The notes beneath the pieces were generated by a model. That model worked only from the letters and a program-made list of their open reading frames with translations, did no database searches and was not told the DNA's origin. Source: Hevea brasiliensis (lineage: Eukaryota; Streptophyta; Magnoliopsida; Malpighiales; Euphorbiaceae). Taken from it: 64,000 nt of DNA. This document shows positions 1 through 10,337 of this stretch, piece after piece; the stretch's first letter is position 1, and each line of letters opens with the position of its first letter. Location of the stretch: NCBI RefSeq assembly GCF_030052815.1, contig NC_079496.1, positions 5,828,001 through 5,892,000 of the forward strand, given 5' to 3'. The translations under genes and the position numbers were made by a program.

Positions 1-590
1 GTACTCATGGGGTTCTAGTTTATATGTTTAACTGTTGTTATTTCAAATCTTTACCCTTTTTAAGTTTTCATATTTATATTGAATTTAATTGAAAGCTAAT
101 TCAAGGTATTTAATTCAAAATATAAATATCCATGGACTCAAATCTATGAATCCAAACACAACATTAAGATTTTGATACAAATTTCACACCATTTGAATAC
201 ATATGATTCTCTATCATTTGAAAGAAGAGGAAGAAGAAAAGAAAGCACCTGCTGTAAACAGAAATGAGCAATAAATAATTGATCAAATAAGAATAATACA
301 TCGAAATTTAGTGTGTTATTTTCATAGAAAAAAGAATAATACATAGAAATTTTATATGAACTGGAAGGACAATACACACATATATATATAAGTGAGTTAA
401 AAAAATTATAATTATTTTATTTAAATGGCATATTTATAATTTAGCACATAAAAACTTTATATGATACAGTAGGGGAAACTAGATTAATTGAGCTAAAGGC
501 AATCCTATAAAAATAATATGTATTAGAAAAATTATAAGGAGAGGGTGGAAACCTTAGGCAATTGCCTCCACCATTAATCTGCCACCGACT
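1..590. other. AT-rich intergenic DNA
   Basis: No supported gene is seen here. The stretch is AT-rich with short homopolymer runs, and its open frames are short with low-complexity translations. It lies downstream (3' side, minus strand) of the signal-peptide remnant near 600. Confidence 0.5.
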
Positions 591-660
591 TGTGTAATCA
601 ACTGTGGAGGGAGAGGAGAGAGCTACCACACCCATGAGCAACATTTTAGGTACATATTAG
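591..660 (-). pseudogene. Remnant of a proline-rich protein gene (signal-peptide region only)
   Basis: Read on the minus strand, codons from 644 downward give LLMGVVALSSPS, closely matching LLIGVVALTTPS in the signal peptide of the proline-rich protein gene at 3228-3740. The start codon expected just upstream is not preserved, and after about 17 residues the similarity ends in unrelated sequence, with none of the HKPP repeats. The upstream DNA (about 840-1500) also resembles the upstream DNA of the 3228-3740 gene, so this is a truncated tandem copy and not a chance match. It is not expected to make a functional protein. Confidence 0.6.
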
Positions 661-839
661 CTCTGATGGAGTAGAAATAGGAGATTCCAGATATTATTTA
701 ATACTCTTGGAGTATATATTTTTTCTCTATAAATATACGAGTTTCACTCTTCTATAAAAAAGGAAAAATTGAAATTTTGTGTAAAATAATACTATTTTTT
801 AATACTCCTTGTAATTTTTCAATGCCAATTGGCATCAAA

Positions 840-1510
840 TTTGTCAAAATCCTTTAAATTTGGCTTCATACAAAGAATGAAAGTAAAAAAAAAAAAAAAA
901 GCTGATTTCAGATTAAGAATGGGCTGAATTTTAGCCATTGCAGTTGGAAAATTGGACAAGATATTATGTCCATCGCAGAAAAGAAGTTTTATACTCTGTT
1001 TGGGAAATTTTCTAAGAGAAAGAAAAATAAAGAGTGGAAAATAAATAATTTTTTTTTGTTATTTTTTTTGCTTTTGTTTGAATAGAAAATGAGAAAAATA
1101 AAGAGAGAAAAGAAAAGTATGATAAATTTATAATTTTATCCTATATATTTTAAAAAAAAAACTTTAAAAAAAGGATAATATTATAATTTTAATGTATAAT
1201 CTCACACTTTTATTATTTTTTCTTCAAATTATAAAGAAAATAATAAGAAAAAAATAAATGTTATTTTTTCTTTTTTCCTTATTTTTTCTTAATTTTTAAA
1301 CAAGAAAAAAAATGTTAATCCTAATTTATTATCCCTGTTTATTTTATTTCCTCCTTTTTTTCCCAAGCAGAGTGTTAAGAAGGAAGGCTTTATGACCTTT
1401 ATGTTTAAAAGTTTAACTGCTACCTTAGCAAAGGTCAACTTTAACATGGATCCAACAATCGGATATTTTATATTATTTCCCTCTCTTATTTGACAATTCA
1501 TCACAAGATT
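840..1510 (-). repeat. Duplicated upstream region of the proline-rich gene (copy 1)
   Basis: Blocks here recur in the same order upstream of the intact gene at 3827-4130. They include a TTGGCTTCATACA / TTGGTTTCATACA block, a GCTGATTTCAGATTAAGAATGGGCT / GCTGATTTTAGGTAATAATGGGCT pair, and a block around AGCAAAGGTCAACTTT / GGCAAATGTCAACTTT. Copy 1 carries extra AT-rich inserts (about 1010-1370). This supports local tandem duplication of a gene with its promoter. Confidence 0.55.
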
Positions 1511-3060
1511 TTGTCTTTTCTGCAGCTTTTTTTTTTCCCTCGCATACTTGAATGTTTGATCCTTTAAGCGTCCATTTCTTGATCTCTCGCATAGATTGCA
1601 TATAATAGTAGATAACAGGCATATGGATAAATGTGACTTTCTACATGCTTACCTCAGTAAACTAAAGTTCTATGGAGTAAAGTCCGGCGCAAAGATTTCA
1701 TCATTTTCATTGAATTCAAATGTCTAACAATTTGCATTTGGTGAGCGTCTCTCCCCCAACTGTCGCTTACTGATTGAGGCGTAGTTTAAGTGAGGTAACG
1801 CGTCTATGGTAATTAAGGATTGGTATATTGTTGAATTTTTAAAATAGTAAAAATTTTATTAAACTATAAAATACGAGGGTTTATGTAATTTTTACAATTC
1901 TAAGTTAATTAGGATTCATAACACTTTGTGTAATTCACTGGAATTGACAGACTATTACATGGCCCGGCGGTGTAGACGTTTCAATTCACACAGCATGGTC
2001 GTGTGGTTTCTTGCTTGATCGATCCTTCCTTTGATGCCCGCATCACTCGCCCACACTCGCAAAGAACCTAACCTCGAGTTTATGATCTGAATCCAAAAAT
2101 AACGTACTAATGTCTCTCACATCATTCTGCAAACTGTCTCATAGCGAAAATACCATGCAAGTCCAAAATTTCCTTACTCTTTCTTTAAATCTTTGAACAC
2201 CAAATATAATAACATCTCAGTTAGCTGTACTTTTCTGGGGATTTAAATCAGATATGCCTTTAGTTTATGAACATACTTTCATTTGCTTAAACCTTAAAGA
2301 AAATAATATAGAACATCTTTTAAGTGATCATCGAAGTGTTAGGTTCGATTTGCAAATTAAACAGAAATAAATTCTGACATATTGCCTATATATATATAAA
2401 AAAAAAAAAAATCTAACATATTGTTCGTAACTGTAACATCTTTGGCGCGTGATTTTACTAATAACTCATCATTCTATTACCCTGGAAAATGTTAATTTTG
2501 CTTATTAATCCTGTTAAAAACGTGCTGATTTCCTGGAGCTATTCTGTAAATGATAAGTTAATTCTATATAGCTGGGAAGATGAAGCCACAAACGAATAAT
2601 TTCTGTTGCCCGTAACATATATAACTGATATCCCATTTGGTTCCAGAATAAAAAATGAGGCATTTGTGTAAATTCTCGAGGTAAATGCAGCCACCACGGC
2701 CACACCATCTTGATCTAGTAGTTCTTATGGATAGTAATCTTGTTTCTCGAGTCTCGATCACAACTTTCCATATGGTCATTCATTTATAAGTATATTTCTG
2801 AAGGTCATATATATTATTGCACTTGATTTCCTTTCGACATATATTTGATGAATCTCATATCATAACGTGCGGGATACATACCGAACCACGTAAATTGGTG
2901 GGAAAATCAGGTTAACTTTAAGATGCTCATCTTCTGTATCAAGCATGCATTTCCATGCCAACCAACCAGAATTTCCATAACTCATCATTTATATCAAATT
3001 TGAAAGAGCAGAAACACTTAGATAGAAAGTAATGTATATTCCAAAATATGTAAATGACTA
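1511..3060. other. Intergenic DNA without a recognised gene
   Basis: AT-rich DNA with poly-A and poly-T runs. Open frames near 2514-2779 on the minus strand are short and resemble no family I know. A somewhat more GC-rich patch lies around 1740-2060, without a recognisable element structure. Confidence 0.4.
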
Positions 3061-3227
3061 CAAGTAGCACTCAGTGCTTTCACAAGGATAAGTATAAGGA
3101 TATGCCCATTGGCTACCACTGTAGGGCAACCACTGCAATAATAACATGAGTTCTATAGATAAAAAGCATATGTGACTACTTATGAGCTCTTATTTCTAAC
3201 CAGCAATCTCTCAGCATCAGTACTAAT

Positions 3228-3740
3228 TCAGTAGGCATGGGTTGGTGGAGGTGCTTTGTGGTGTGGACTAGGTGGCTTCTTTTGTGGAATGGGGGGAGGC
3301 GTCGTCTTCCGTGGTGGCTTATGAGGAGCTTCACCACTCTCCGTTGGAGGGTGTGCTGGAAAGTGACCATAAGGCGGAAATGGCTTATGGATTGGTGGCA
3401 AAAATGCTGGTTTGGGAGATAGAGTTGGTGGCTTGTGTTCTGGTACTGGTTTCTCTACTTTAGGAGGTTCAGCTGGGGTAAATGGCTCATGCTTTGGTCC
3501 TGGCTTCTCTTTTCTAGGAGGTTTATGGGCAGGGATTGGTGGCTTAGGAAAGTGAGTTGGTGGCTTGTGCTCAGGGGCAGGTTTGGGGCTAAAAGCAGGT
3601 GGAATGTGCTCAGGGGCAGGATTGGGGCTAAAAGCAGGTGGAATGTGCTCATAGTGAGGTGGTTTGTGGTGATCAGCCAAGGAAGGAGTGGTGAGAGCAA
3701 CCACACCAATAAGCAACACTAGGAGATATGTGCTAGACAT
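3228..3740 (-). CDS. Secreted proline-rich cell wall protein (170 aa, HKPP-repeat type)
   Basis: The product is predicted to be a secreted structural protein of the plant cell wall. Residues 1 to about 22 form a signal peptide (Met, a hydrophobic core LLVLLIGVVAL, then SLADHH). The mature part is rich in Pro, Lys and His, with repeats such as EHIPPAFSPKPAP, PEHKPP and HKPPRK, and lacks cysteine-rich or enzymatic domains. This composition fits the repetitive proline-rich / early nodulin-75-like group, whose members are hydroxylated and cross-linked into walls. I chose the second methionine (3738-3740): a TATA box lies at 3782-3789, so the first Met (3774-3776) would fall too close to or upstream of the transcription start. 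The frame is intact to a TAG-side stop at 3228. Its relatives in the window are the stub near 600 and the longer genes at 35898 and 46042. Confidence 0.75.
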   Translation of the reverse strand: MSSTYLLVLLIGVVALTTPSLADHHKPPHYEHIPPAFSPNPAPEHIPPAFSPKPAPEHKPPTHFPKPPIPAHKPPRKEKPGPKHEPFTPAEPPKVEKPVPEHKPPTLSPKPAFLPPIHKPFPPYGHFPAHPPTESGEAPHKPPRKTTPPPIPQKKPPSPHHKAPPPTHAY

Positions 3741-3781
3741 CTTTGAGCTTCGATGGTCTAGAACTGGAAGAATCAATGCCC

Positions 3782-3789
3782 TTTTATAA
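3782..3789 (-). promoter_or_regulatory. TATA box of the proline-rich protein gene
   Basis: TTATAAAA on the minus strand, about 42 bp upstream of the chosen ATG. That spacing leaves a short leader of roughly 10-20 nt. The long gene at 47495 has a matching arrangement (TATA at 47541-47548). Confidence 0.55.
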
Positions 3790-3819
3790 CGGTTTGGCGC
3801 CTACATTAGCAGAAGACGC

Positions 3820-4130
3820 GTCCAAATTCTATTCATTTGGTTTCATACATAGAATTCTGAAATCAAAACAAAAATCTGCTGATTTTAGGTAATAATGGGC
3901 TCCACTGTTACTATGTTAGCGGGAAAATTGGAAAAATTAGGCGAGATGCTGCTGACTGTAAAACAGAGAGAAGGTTTGAGAAGCAAGGGTTCTTCTATCT
4001 TTCTCTGGTATCTTGGCAAATGTCAACTTTCACATGAAATTCAGGTAGTTATAGATTATTTTCCCTTCGTAGTATATGAAATGAAGAAATTATCAACTAT
4101 ATACACATTGCAGTAACAATCATAGAAAAT
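3820..4130 (-). repeat. Duplicated upstream region of the proline-rich gene (copy 2)
   Basis: This matches 840-1510 in several ordered blocks (see that entry) and forms the upstream flank of the intact gene. An open frame on the plus strand (3895-4116) lies in this non-coding repeat and is not supported as a gene. Confidence 0.5.
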
Positions 4131-5657
4131 AACTTTTGACTTCTTTACATGTTCGTTTTAAGTAATGTGCATATAAAATTAATTTACAGGATAGATTGAA
4201 TAAATTTCTTGATAATGCATCTTTTTCTTGTTCCATAATCCGTTTCTTTTCCGTAAAGATTGCTCTATAGGCATATAGAAACATGTGACATTTCCACTCT
4301 CATACCGGAAAAACTGAAATTTTAAGGAGTGGTACCGAACGAAGAGTCAAAGTGTCTTTCCCAATTGAAAGAGACATTTCACATGCTCATTTGAAATTGA
4401 AACTCGATCAGAGCCAATTATTAACAACAGAGTTTCTTATGAGGACTTTCTCAACCTAGCAAGAGTTTCTATGCTGCCCAACCTAATAAATGTGCAACTA
4501 AGGGGCTACTATCTTTGGGTCATGTGACCCGCCACCTTGCTAGTTTCATTGTGTTATGACCTCTGGGCCTTGTATTGGACTTTGGATGGCTGGATTCTGA
4601 TCAAGTAATTTTGGATCTTCTTTGCTAGGTCTGGGGCCTTGAATTCTCATTCCTATCAATGAAGTCTCAAATTCAATTACCTAGCAAAGCAAGTGTTCAT
4701 TTGGTAATGAAACAGTTATACATATGATAAGATATAGTAATCAAATTAATAATATTTGCTGAGTAATAGACAAAGTCAGGAATCCATTCATCCAAGAGTC
4801 ACCACCTTAAAGTTCCCAAATGTTTTAAGTTGGTAGTGAAAGAATTTTATTGGCAAAAATAGCTAGGTTGATGATCTGAAGTTTACCCCTTTTATTTGTA
4901 ATCTTTTGGAGTTCATTCCCATCCATTGAGGGATCAGCTATATTGTGCTCTTTATTTAAGACCCACATGTTGCTTTTTTTTTTTTTAAAAAAAAGGATGA
5001 ATATTGGAATTTGAATCATTGCTCAAATTGAAAAATCTACTATTTATTATCCAATGAAGCCTATTTACACTAAAAAAATATTGGATATATTAACCAAAGA
5101 CAGCAGCTTCATTCTTCTTATTCTCCTTCCTCTTCAAAATTATATTCAACATTTTTATTCTTTTCAAGTTACTATTCGAAGTTTTCGTTTATAACAAATT
5201 CAGCATTGGCTAATTTTCAGGCTTATATTTAATCTAATTTTTATTACAAGTTTTTGTTTCCAAATTGATAATGTGGAGTGAATAATAAGATCAACAAATT
5301 CTCCTACAGTAATTCACTATGAAAACACAAACAAATGTTAATTTAGATGGAGCCGCCAGGTGATAGTATGTTAAGAGCAAATGAAGATGGAAAATTAATG
5401 TGCAGAATAGAAAAGGATTGGGAATTAACCCAACAAGCCAAATGTGCTTTCTATATATATATAAAGCAGTACAATCCACTCAAATTCGATAAATATAGCA
5501 CCAGTACTGGTCCTTATTCATTTTTCTAGTTCTGACCTTGTTTTACCACCCGAACTATAGCAGTACATGGCTGATAATTATTCATCAACATTTCCACAGA
5601 ATATAGTATATAAAGGATACATAGAATCATGCATATTCTGAGCATATGATGGATCCA
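4131..5657. other. Intergenic DNA
   Basis: No supported gene. A short stretch at about 5100-5150 (CAGCAGCTTCATTCTTCTTA and onward) resembles 29165-29220 in duplication unit A, so part of this spacer may be an old copy of that unit. The segment 5500-5657 is the 3' flank of the small secreted peptide gene. Confidence 0.4.
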
Positions 5658-5936
5658 TCAGGCCATACCCAAGTTAATGATGGAAGCCTGTTTTTTGGCC
5701 TCTTGTAGTTGATTAGGAACTCGAATAGCTTTTAGCTTGTGGCCTGGGAATAACTTTGGTAATGCTACGTTGGGAGATTTAACAGCGCCTAAAGCTATTA
5801 ATTTTCTTTCTGAATTAGGGGGCCTCCTCCCGCGTGGTGGCTGCCTACTGGGTGGCCTCTGAGCGTCAAATGAAGGAGATATGGAAAGAATTAATATTAC
5901 AATAAGAAACAACAGCAGCAAGTGTTTGAGAGCCAT
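5658..5936 (-). CDS. Small secreted basic peptide precursor (92 aa), family not recognised
   Basis: I do not recognise this family. From the Met at 5934-5936 the protein starts with a strong signal peptide (MALKHLLLLFLIVILIL, likely cleaved near SFDA/Q at residue 25). A short Arg-Pro-rich stretch follows (QRPPSRQPPRGRRPP), then a basic tail of about 50 residues without Cys, ending NLGMA. The layout suits a secreted peptide hormone precursor or a small wall protein, but no known signature motif was identified. The upstream in-frame Met (5985-5987) overlaps the TATA element at 5987-5993 and is therefore unlikely as a start. The gene shares strand and neighbourhood with the proline-rich genes, and its N-terminal layout is broadly similar (hydrophobic signal, then Pro-rich). 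Confidence 0.55.
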   Translation of the reverse strand: MALKHLLLLFLIVILILSISPSFDAQRPPSRQPPRGRRPPNSERKLIALGAVKSPNVALPKLFPGHKLKAIRVPNQLQEAKKQASIINLGMA

Positions 5937-5986
5937 TTTTTCGAGAGGTGTGGTGGTGCAAAAACCATAGGACTGGAAGGGAGCCA

Positions 5987-5993
5987 TTTATAG
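5987..5993 (-). promoter_or_regulatory. TATA box of the small secreted peptide gene, with a G-box at 6018-6023
   Basis: CTATAAAT on the minus strand about 50 bp upstream of the chosen ATG. A palindromic CACGTG (G-box, the core recognised by many plant bZIP and bHLH factors) lies 25 bp further upstream at 6018-6023. Whether the G-box is used is inference. Confidence 0.45.
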
Positions 5994-6023
5994 TGAATTG
6001 GAGGCCTTTTAGTCAATCACGTG

Positions 6024-6650
6024 CTATTGGGTATTTGGTTTTCTGGGTTACTGTAATTTGTTCTTGGAAGGTAGGTTGTATTCGGTGTGACCTTTTGGTA
6101 GCGGATAGCGCCCGTCGTTGATATTTCCCTCCCTTTCTTGTCACATTTGCTGCTTATAGAAAAATTGTAGTATGAAATTATCTACTCCGAACCAAAACAA
6201 TAGAGAGTGCCATCATTCAGCAATCAACGCCACCATTTTTTATGCCAATTTATTAAATCAAAATCCTATAGAGTATTAATGCAATGAATAATGTCTTAAC
6301 TAATATAGAAAGTTAATGAATAAATATATAAAGTGAATAATTAAATATTATATTGCAAATTGGATAATAATTTATTGTATTGAAGTTCAAGGATTTTTTT
6401 TTTAAATTTATTTAAAATAAATGTAATGAATTTTGAATTTTATTTAATTTGTATTAATTATATTTTATATGGCAAAAATTTTAATAAAATTTAAATTATT
6501 TGGAGATTACTATATTTGGTAAATTTACATTTTGGAAGAATAATTTAATAAATTCCATGTTAGCTGAGTTGATCTGATTACTTTTTATTTAACATTAATT
6601 CATGAATTTAAGTTCTTCAATTTGCAATATTTATTTTTTAAAAAAGCAAA
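6024..6650. other. AT-rich intergenic DNA
   Basis: Very AT-rich from about 6240 to 6650 with no coding signal. The first 200 bp would be the distal promoter of the small peptide gene. Confidence 0.4.
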
Positions 6651-6654
6651 TTTT

Positions 6655-7312
6655 TTGACCATAAATTGCGGCATCTGCTTCCATATAACAACTTCTGGGT
6701 TGCTTTTCAGTGTCCTTGATCTGATAGCAAGGCGTGCCTTGTTCCTTTGTGCTCCTTCGGGTTTTGCAGCATCCTCCGTGCTTGATGTCTCAATCTGCTG
6801 TCATTTTTTCATATGCTGCTCCTGCTATCCTGCTTCAGCTTGTTTGCATCTGCTTATGGGCCTGCTTTGATCTCGTTTAATTGGTTTTGAATTGCGTTTT
6901 GGTGCTAAGGGCTTGGTCATCCTCCGGATGGACTCTCTAGGCTTCCCTGCTGGCATTGGGGTATTCCCTGGTGCATTGGTTCAGAGCTCCGGGACCCTTC
7001 TTTTCGGCTGGAGATCTCATGATCTTGTCATTTGGTTCTTTATGGTTCTGTTTTGATCTTGTTTTGCCTGGTCTTCGACGACTGTCTGTTTTAGCTTTTG
7101 GCGTGGTCCACTGGTATTTGTGGTCTTGTGTCTTTTGTTATCCTCTGTTTTCGCATATTGTTCTTGGCCTTTGAGTTGTTTGGTTGCTTTGTACCTCAGT
7201 CCCAGGCTTCTCTTAGCATATCCTTTTCGAGGATGGGCGACCTATTAATCCATGTTTATTAGCTGGAGGTAATATGCTACGTTTTCGTAATTTTATTAAA
7301 AAAAAAAATAAT
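6655..7312 (+). mobile_element. Candidate LINE 3' tail (T/G-rich segment ending in an A run)
   Basis: Between very AT-rich flanks lies a block of clearly higher GC, rich in TTTTG, CTTG and TGG runs, that ends in AATTTTATT and an A10 run at about 7302-7312. This composition and tail resemble the 3' ends of plant L1-like retrotransposons, as at 44525-44676 where a target duplication proves insertion. Here I could not find a target-site duplication or reverse transcriptase residues. The open frames in it (6622-7174) are not supported as genes. Confidence 0.35.
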
Positions 7313-7744
7313 GCTTATAAAAAAAATATAATTATTTTAATAGAAGGACTAGCAATTTAAACTTTTTAAGTACTAAATAGTAAACAACATTAAGCTACAA
7401 GAATGTCATTATTCAAGGGTCAAAATGTCATTTCATGTCCATTTAATAGCTATAATTAAATGGTGCTTATAGAAAAATGGTACGTGAAGTCAAACTACAT
7501 GAATGCTATAGTTCAATTTTAAAACAATAAGGGCTCATTAGTAATTGTGGTCAAACCTCAAGATTATAAAATATTAAACAAAAAACTTTTAATTAAAAAT
7601 AATTCACAACGATAGATACTTTTCGCTGTATTAATTTACTATGCCTTGGCGAAACTCTTCATAAAATGAATGTGCTCTTAATTTTTTTTATTCAATTTGT
7701 AATTGCAACTCTGAATATTTTTTACAATGATGTAGTTGCCAATA
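7313..7744. other. AT-rich intergenic DNA
   Basis: No gene is seen. The DNA is AT-rich with many short direct repeats and leads into a segment (7745-7860) related to duplication units A and B. Confidence 0.35.
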
Positions 7745-7860
7745 TATATATGGGTGAATGCTAAGTAGGGAGATAAGATCACCGGAAGCCAATTGCCATG
7801 CATTGATCTTTCCTTTTCCACTAAAAACTTTTTGAGTATTTAGGCGTATTAAATACATCC
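7745..7860. repeat. Third partial copy of the duplicated spacer (related to 29295-29385 and 44490-44770)
   Basis: GGTGAATGCTAAGTAGGGAG followed by ATAAGATCACCGGAAGCC matches GTGGTGAATACTAAGTAGAG / ATAAGATTACCGGAAGCC in unit A and the interrupted form in unit B. It provides an uninterrupted reference for the LINE-tail insertion at 44525. It is followed directly by the LINE RNase H fragment. Confidence 0.6.
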
Positions 7861-7991
7861 TTTGGCTTTGAATTCTTTACAAGCAGAAGCTATGAGCTTT
7901 CGGGAAACTTTGAATTGGTTAAAGGAAAAGGGGTGGAGAGATGTTGATTTTGAATCAGATGCTATACTCCTTGTTCAGTTGTCATGTCTAG
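7861..7991 (+). pseudogene. LINE-type RNase H domain fragment, 5' part (split by a copia element)
   Basis: Frame LNSLQAEAMSFRETLNWLKEKG, then WRDVDFESDAILLVQLSCL, is typical of the RNase H-like domain (RVT_3 type) at the C terminus of plant LINE ORF2 proteins, with the AEA and ESDA motifs. The frame breaks at 7991 where the copia element inserted, and resumes at 27290. The fragment is flanked by imperfect duplications: AAATACATCC at 7851-7860 and AAATACATAC at 27531-27540. This suggests a 5'-truncated LINE inserted into the spacer before the copia element arrived. Confidence 0.6.
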
Positions 7992-8258
7992 TGTTAGCAT
8001 AATTGCAGCAATTAGCATGATTATATGAGATTTGTGTGCCATAATTAAAGCAATTAGGATGATTATGGGAGATTTATTTAGCATAATTATAATAATTAGC
8101 ATGATTATAGGAGATTTATGTAGCATAATTACAACAATTATTATTCTTGTCTAAATTAGCTCATATTCTCATGTATAAATAGATGTAATATCTCTGTAAA
8201 TAAGATATAGACAAATACACAATTCTTTCTTTCATTACTTGTATTCTTTCTTCTAACA
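7992..8258 (+). repeat. Copia 1 left LTR with 43-bp subrepeats
   Basis: Runs from TGTTAGCATAATTGCAGC to TTCTTCTAACA. It contains about three and a half imperfect copies of a 43-bp unit (core AGCATAATTACAACAATTAGC then ATGATTATAGGAGATTT). The subrepeats recur in the right LTR. A TATA-like TATAAATAG lies near 8175, compatible with a U3 promoter. Confidence 0.85.
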
Positions 8259-8270
8259 TAGTATCAGAGC
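8259..8270 (+). other. Copia 1 primer-binding site
   Basis: TAGTATCAGAGC directly follows the LTR. It differs by one base from TGGTATCAGAGC, the usual copia primer site complementary to initiator Met tRNA. Confidence 0.7.
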
Positions 8271-8385
8271 CGTAAAGCTTTTATTTCTAGTTTATGGAGT
8301 CTCTCTTCTCTCTCTACAACCTGTTCTGGTTTATTCTTTCATTCTTGTTAGTATACCATTTTTTTTTCTCCTCATCTTGTTATCA

Positions 8386-9633
8386 ATGGAGAAATCTGAT
8401 ATTTCAAAACCTATTGCAACAGTTCTGACTCGTTCCAACTATAATCTTTGGGTCCAAGGAATGAAAAGTTTTTTGATAAGTCGCAAGCTTTGGAGTATTG
8501 TTACCGGAGATATCACTACGCCGATAAGAGAGAATGATGAAACTGATATAAAATTTGCTAACCGTCTTGAGGATTGGGATAGTAAAAATCATCAGATCAT
8601 CACCTAGTTTCGCAATACCTCTGTCTCGTCCATCCATATCCAATTTGCTAATTATGACTCTGCAAAAGAGATCTGGGATTTTTTAGCTAATTGATATCAG
8701 ACCACTGGACTTGCCCACTATTATCAGTTGTGGACTACTCTTCATAATCTGAAACAAGAAGCAGGTCAATATGTGAATGATTTTCTTGCCCAGGTCCAAC
8801 CCATTTGGAATCAAATATCTCAGGCCAAAATCAGTGAAGATCATCTTCATCTCATTCAAGTTCTAATGGCTCTTCGATCAGAATATGAGGCTGTTCGAGC
8901 ATCCCTGCTACATCAAAATCCACTCCCATCATTGGATACTGCTATTCAAGAGATTATTTTTGAAGAGACTCGTCTCAGTTTGGATAAAACTCCTCAATTT
9001 GAAATTGCTCTTGCAACTACTCCATCCTCACATCAGAAATCTGACAATCAACTCTGTAAGAATTGTAATCAAATTGGTCATGCTTTTGCATATTGTCCTA
9101 CTATAGAATGTAGATATTGTCATGGTTACGTTCATATTTTTGAACATTGTCCCACACATCCTCCAAGACCAAAAGAAGGGCATTCTAAATTCAAGAATGT
9201 CTCAAAACCTGGATCTTCTTCTGTCACTGTTGTTGCTGCTATTGAGGGTTCTACTGCCATCACCATGAGTGATCTTGAGGCACTATTCAAACAGGTTATC
9301 TCTTCTAATTCTCCTGCTGCCATGTCTGGCACTCCGGGTAATTCTTATTGCCTTTTTGACTCTGCATGTTGTAATCATATGACCATTAATCTTAAATTCT
9401 TATTTTCTGCAAAACCTGTATCTTCCTTACCACCAATCCATACTGCAAATGGTATTAAAATGAACATCACACATACTGGTCATGTGTCTACCTCAAATCT
9501 TCATCTCCCTGACACTTATTATATCCCTAATTTGGCACTCAATCTTATTTCTGTTGGTCAGTTGTGTGCAAAAAGACTAAATGTCATTTTTTCTCCCCAT
9601 GGTGTCCAGGTACAGGATCTACAAACGGGATAA
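8386..9633 (+). pseudogene. Copia 1 Gag and N-terminal protease (two internal stops)
   Basis: The Gag capsid region begins MEKSDISKPIATVLTRSNYN, then LWVQGMKSFLISRKLW, as in copia gag families. Two in-frame stops (8605-8607 and near 8692) break it; the rest is open from 8728. Two zinc knuckles of the form C-X2-C-X4-H-X4-C follow each other (CKNCNQIGHAFAYC and CRYCHGYVHIFEHC). The protease then shows DSACCNHMT where copia proteases have DSGA-type residues, so the catalytic glycine is replaced. A stop at 9631-9633 separates it from integrase. Confidence 0.75.
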
Positions 9634-9649
9634 ATTCTTGGGGAGGGCC

Positions 9650-10337
9650 GCAGAGTGGGTTGATTATTTGAGCTTGCATCTTTAAATCTTCCTCAGAGAT
9701 TTGTGTCTGCAGCTACAATCCCTAATTCCTCCATTCACCAATGGCATCTTCGTCTTGGTCATGCTTCTGCCAGTAAAATTCAACCTTTAATTTCTCATAT
9801 ATTATTAGGATTTACTAAGTTTGAGTCATTTAATTATTTAAATTGTTAGCTTGCAAAACAACCTACATTATCTTTTTCTCATAATAATATTACTTCAGAC
9901 AATCCTTTTGGTTTAATTCATTCTGACATTTGGGGTCCTTCTCCTATTTCTTCAATAAATGGTTTTCGTTATTTTGTGATATATATTGATGATTATTCTC
10001 AGTTTATTTGGATCTATTTTTTGAAACATCAATCTGAGTTATCACAAATTTACATCACATTTGAAAAAATGATTAAAACTCAGTTCTCTTGTGACATTAA
10101 AATTCTCCGAATAGACAATGCCATGGAATATCGAGATTCTTCTTTACTTCAGTTTCTTAGTCAACAAGGCACCGTTGTTCAACGTTCTTGTCCTCACACC
10201 TCTCAACAGAATGGGCGAGCCGAACGCAAGCATCACCATATTCTTGATTCTGTATGTACTCTTCTTCTTTCTGCCTCATGTCCAAAAAAATTTTGGGGAG
10301 AAGTAGCTCTTTATGCTGTTTATATTATTAACCATCT
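9650..10337 (+). pseudogene. Copia 1 integrase, N-terminal and core part
   Basis: The zinc-binding part is recognisable (WHLRLGHASASKI), followed by the catalytic core: HSDIWGP (first Asp), RIDNAMEY (second Asp) and NGRAERKH (Glu). A stop lies near 9847. The frame runs into the inserted gypsy LTR at 10338 and continues after it at 24932 (YIINHL joined to LPTLVLH), which locates the insertion to one codon. Confidence 0.8.

Noticed and set aside
3237..3722. Trp/Gly-rich open frames on the plus strand across the proline-rich gene
   Set aside because: They are antisense shadows of proline and lysine codons in the real gene; no start context or domain.
6622..7174. Hydrophobic open frames that could be membrane proteins
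   Set aside because: Hydrophobicity follows from T-rich sequence; the segment looks like a LINE tail with an A run.
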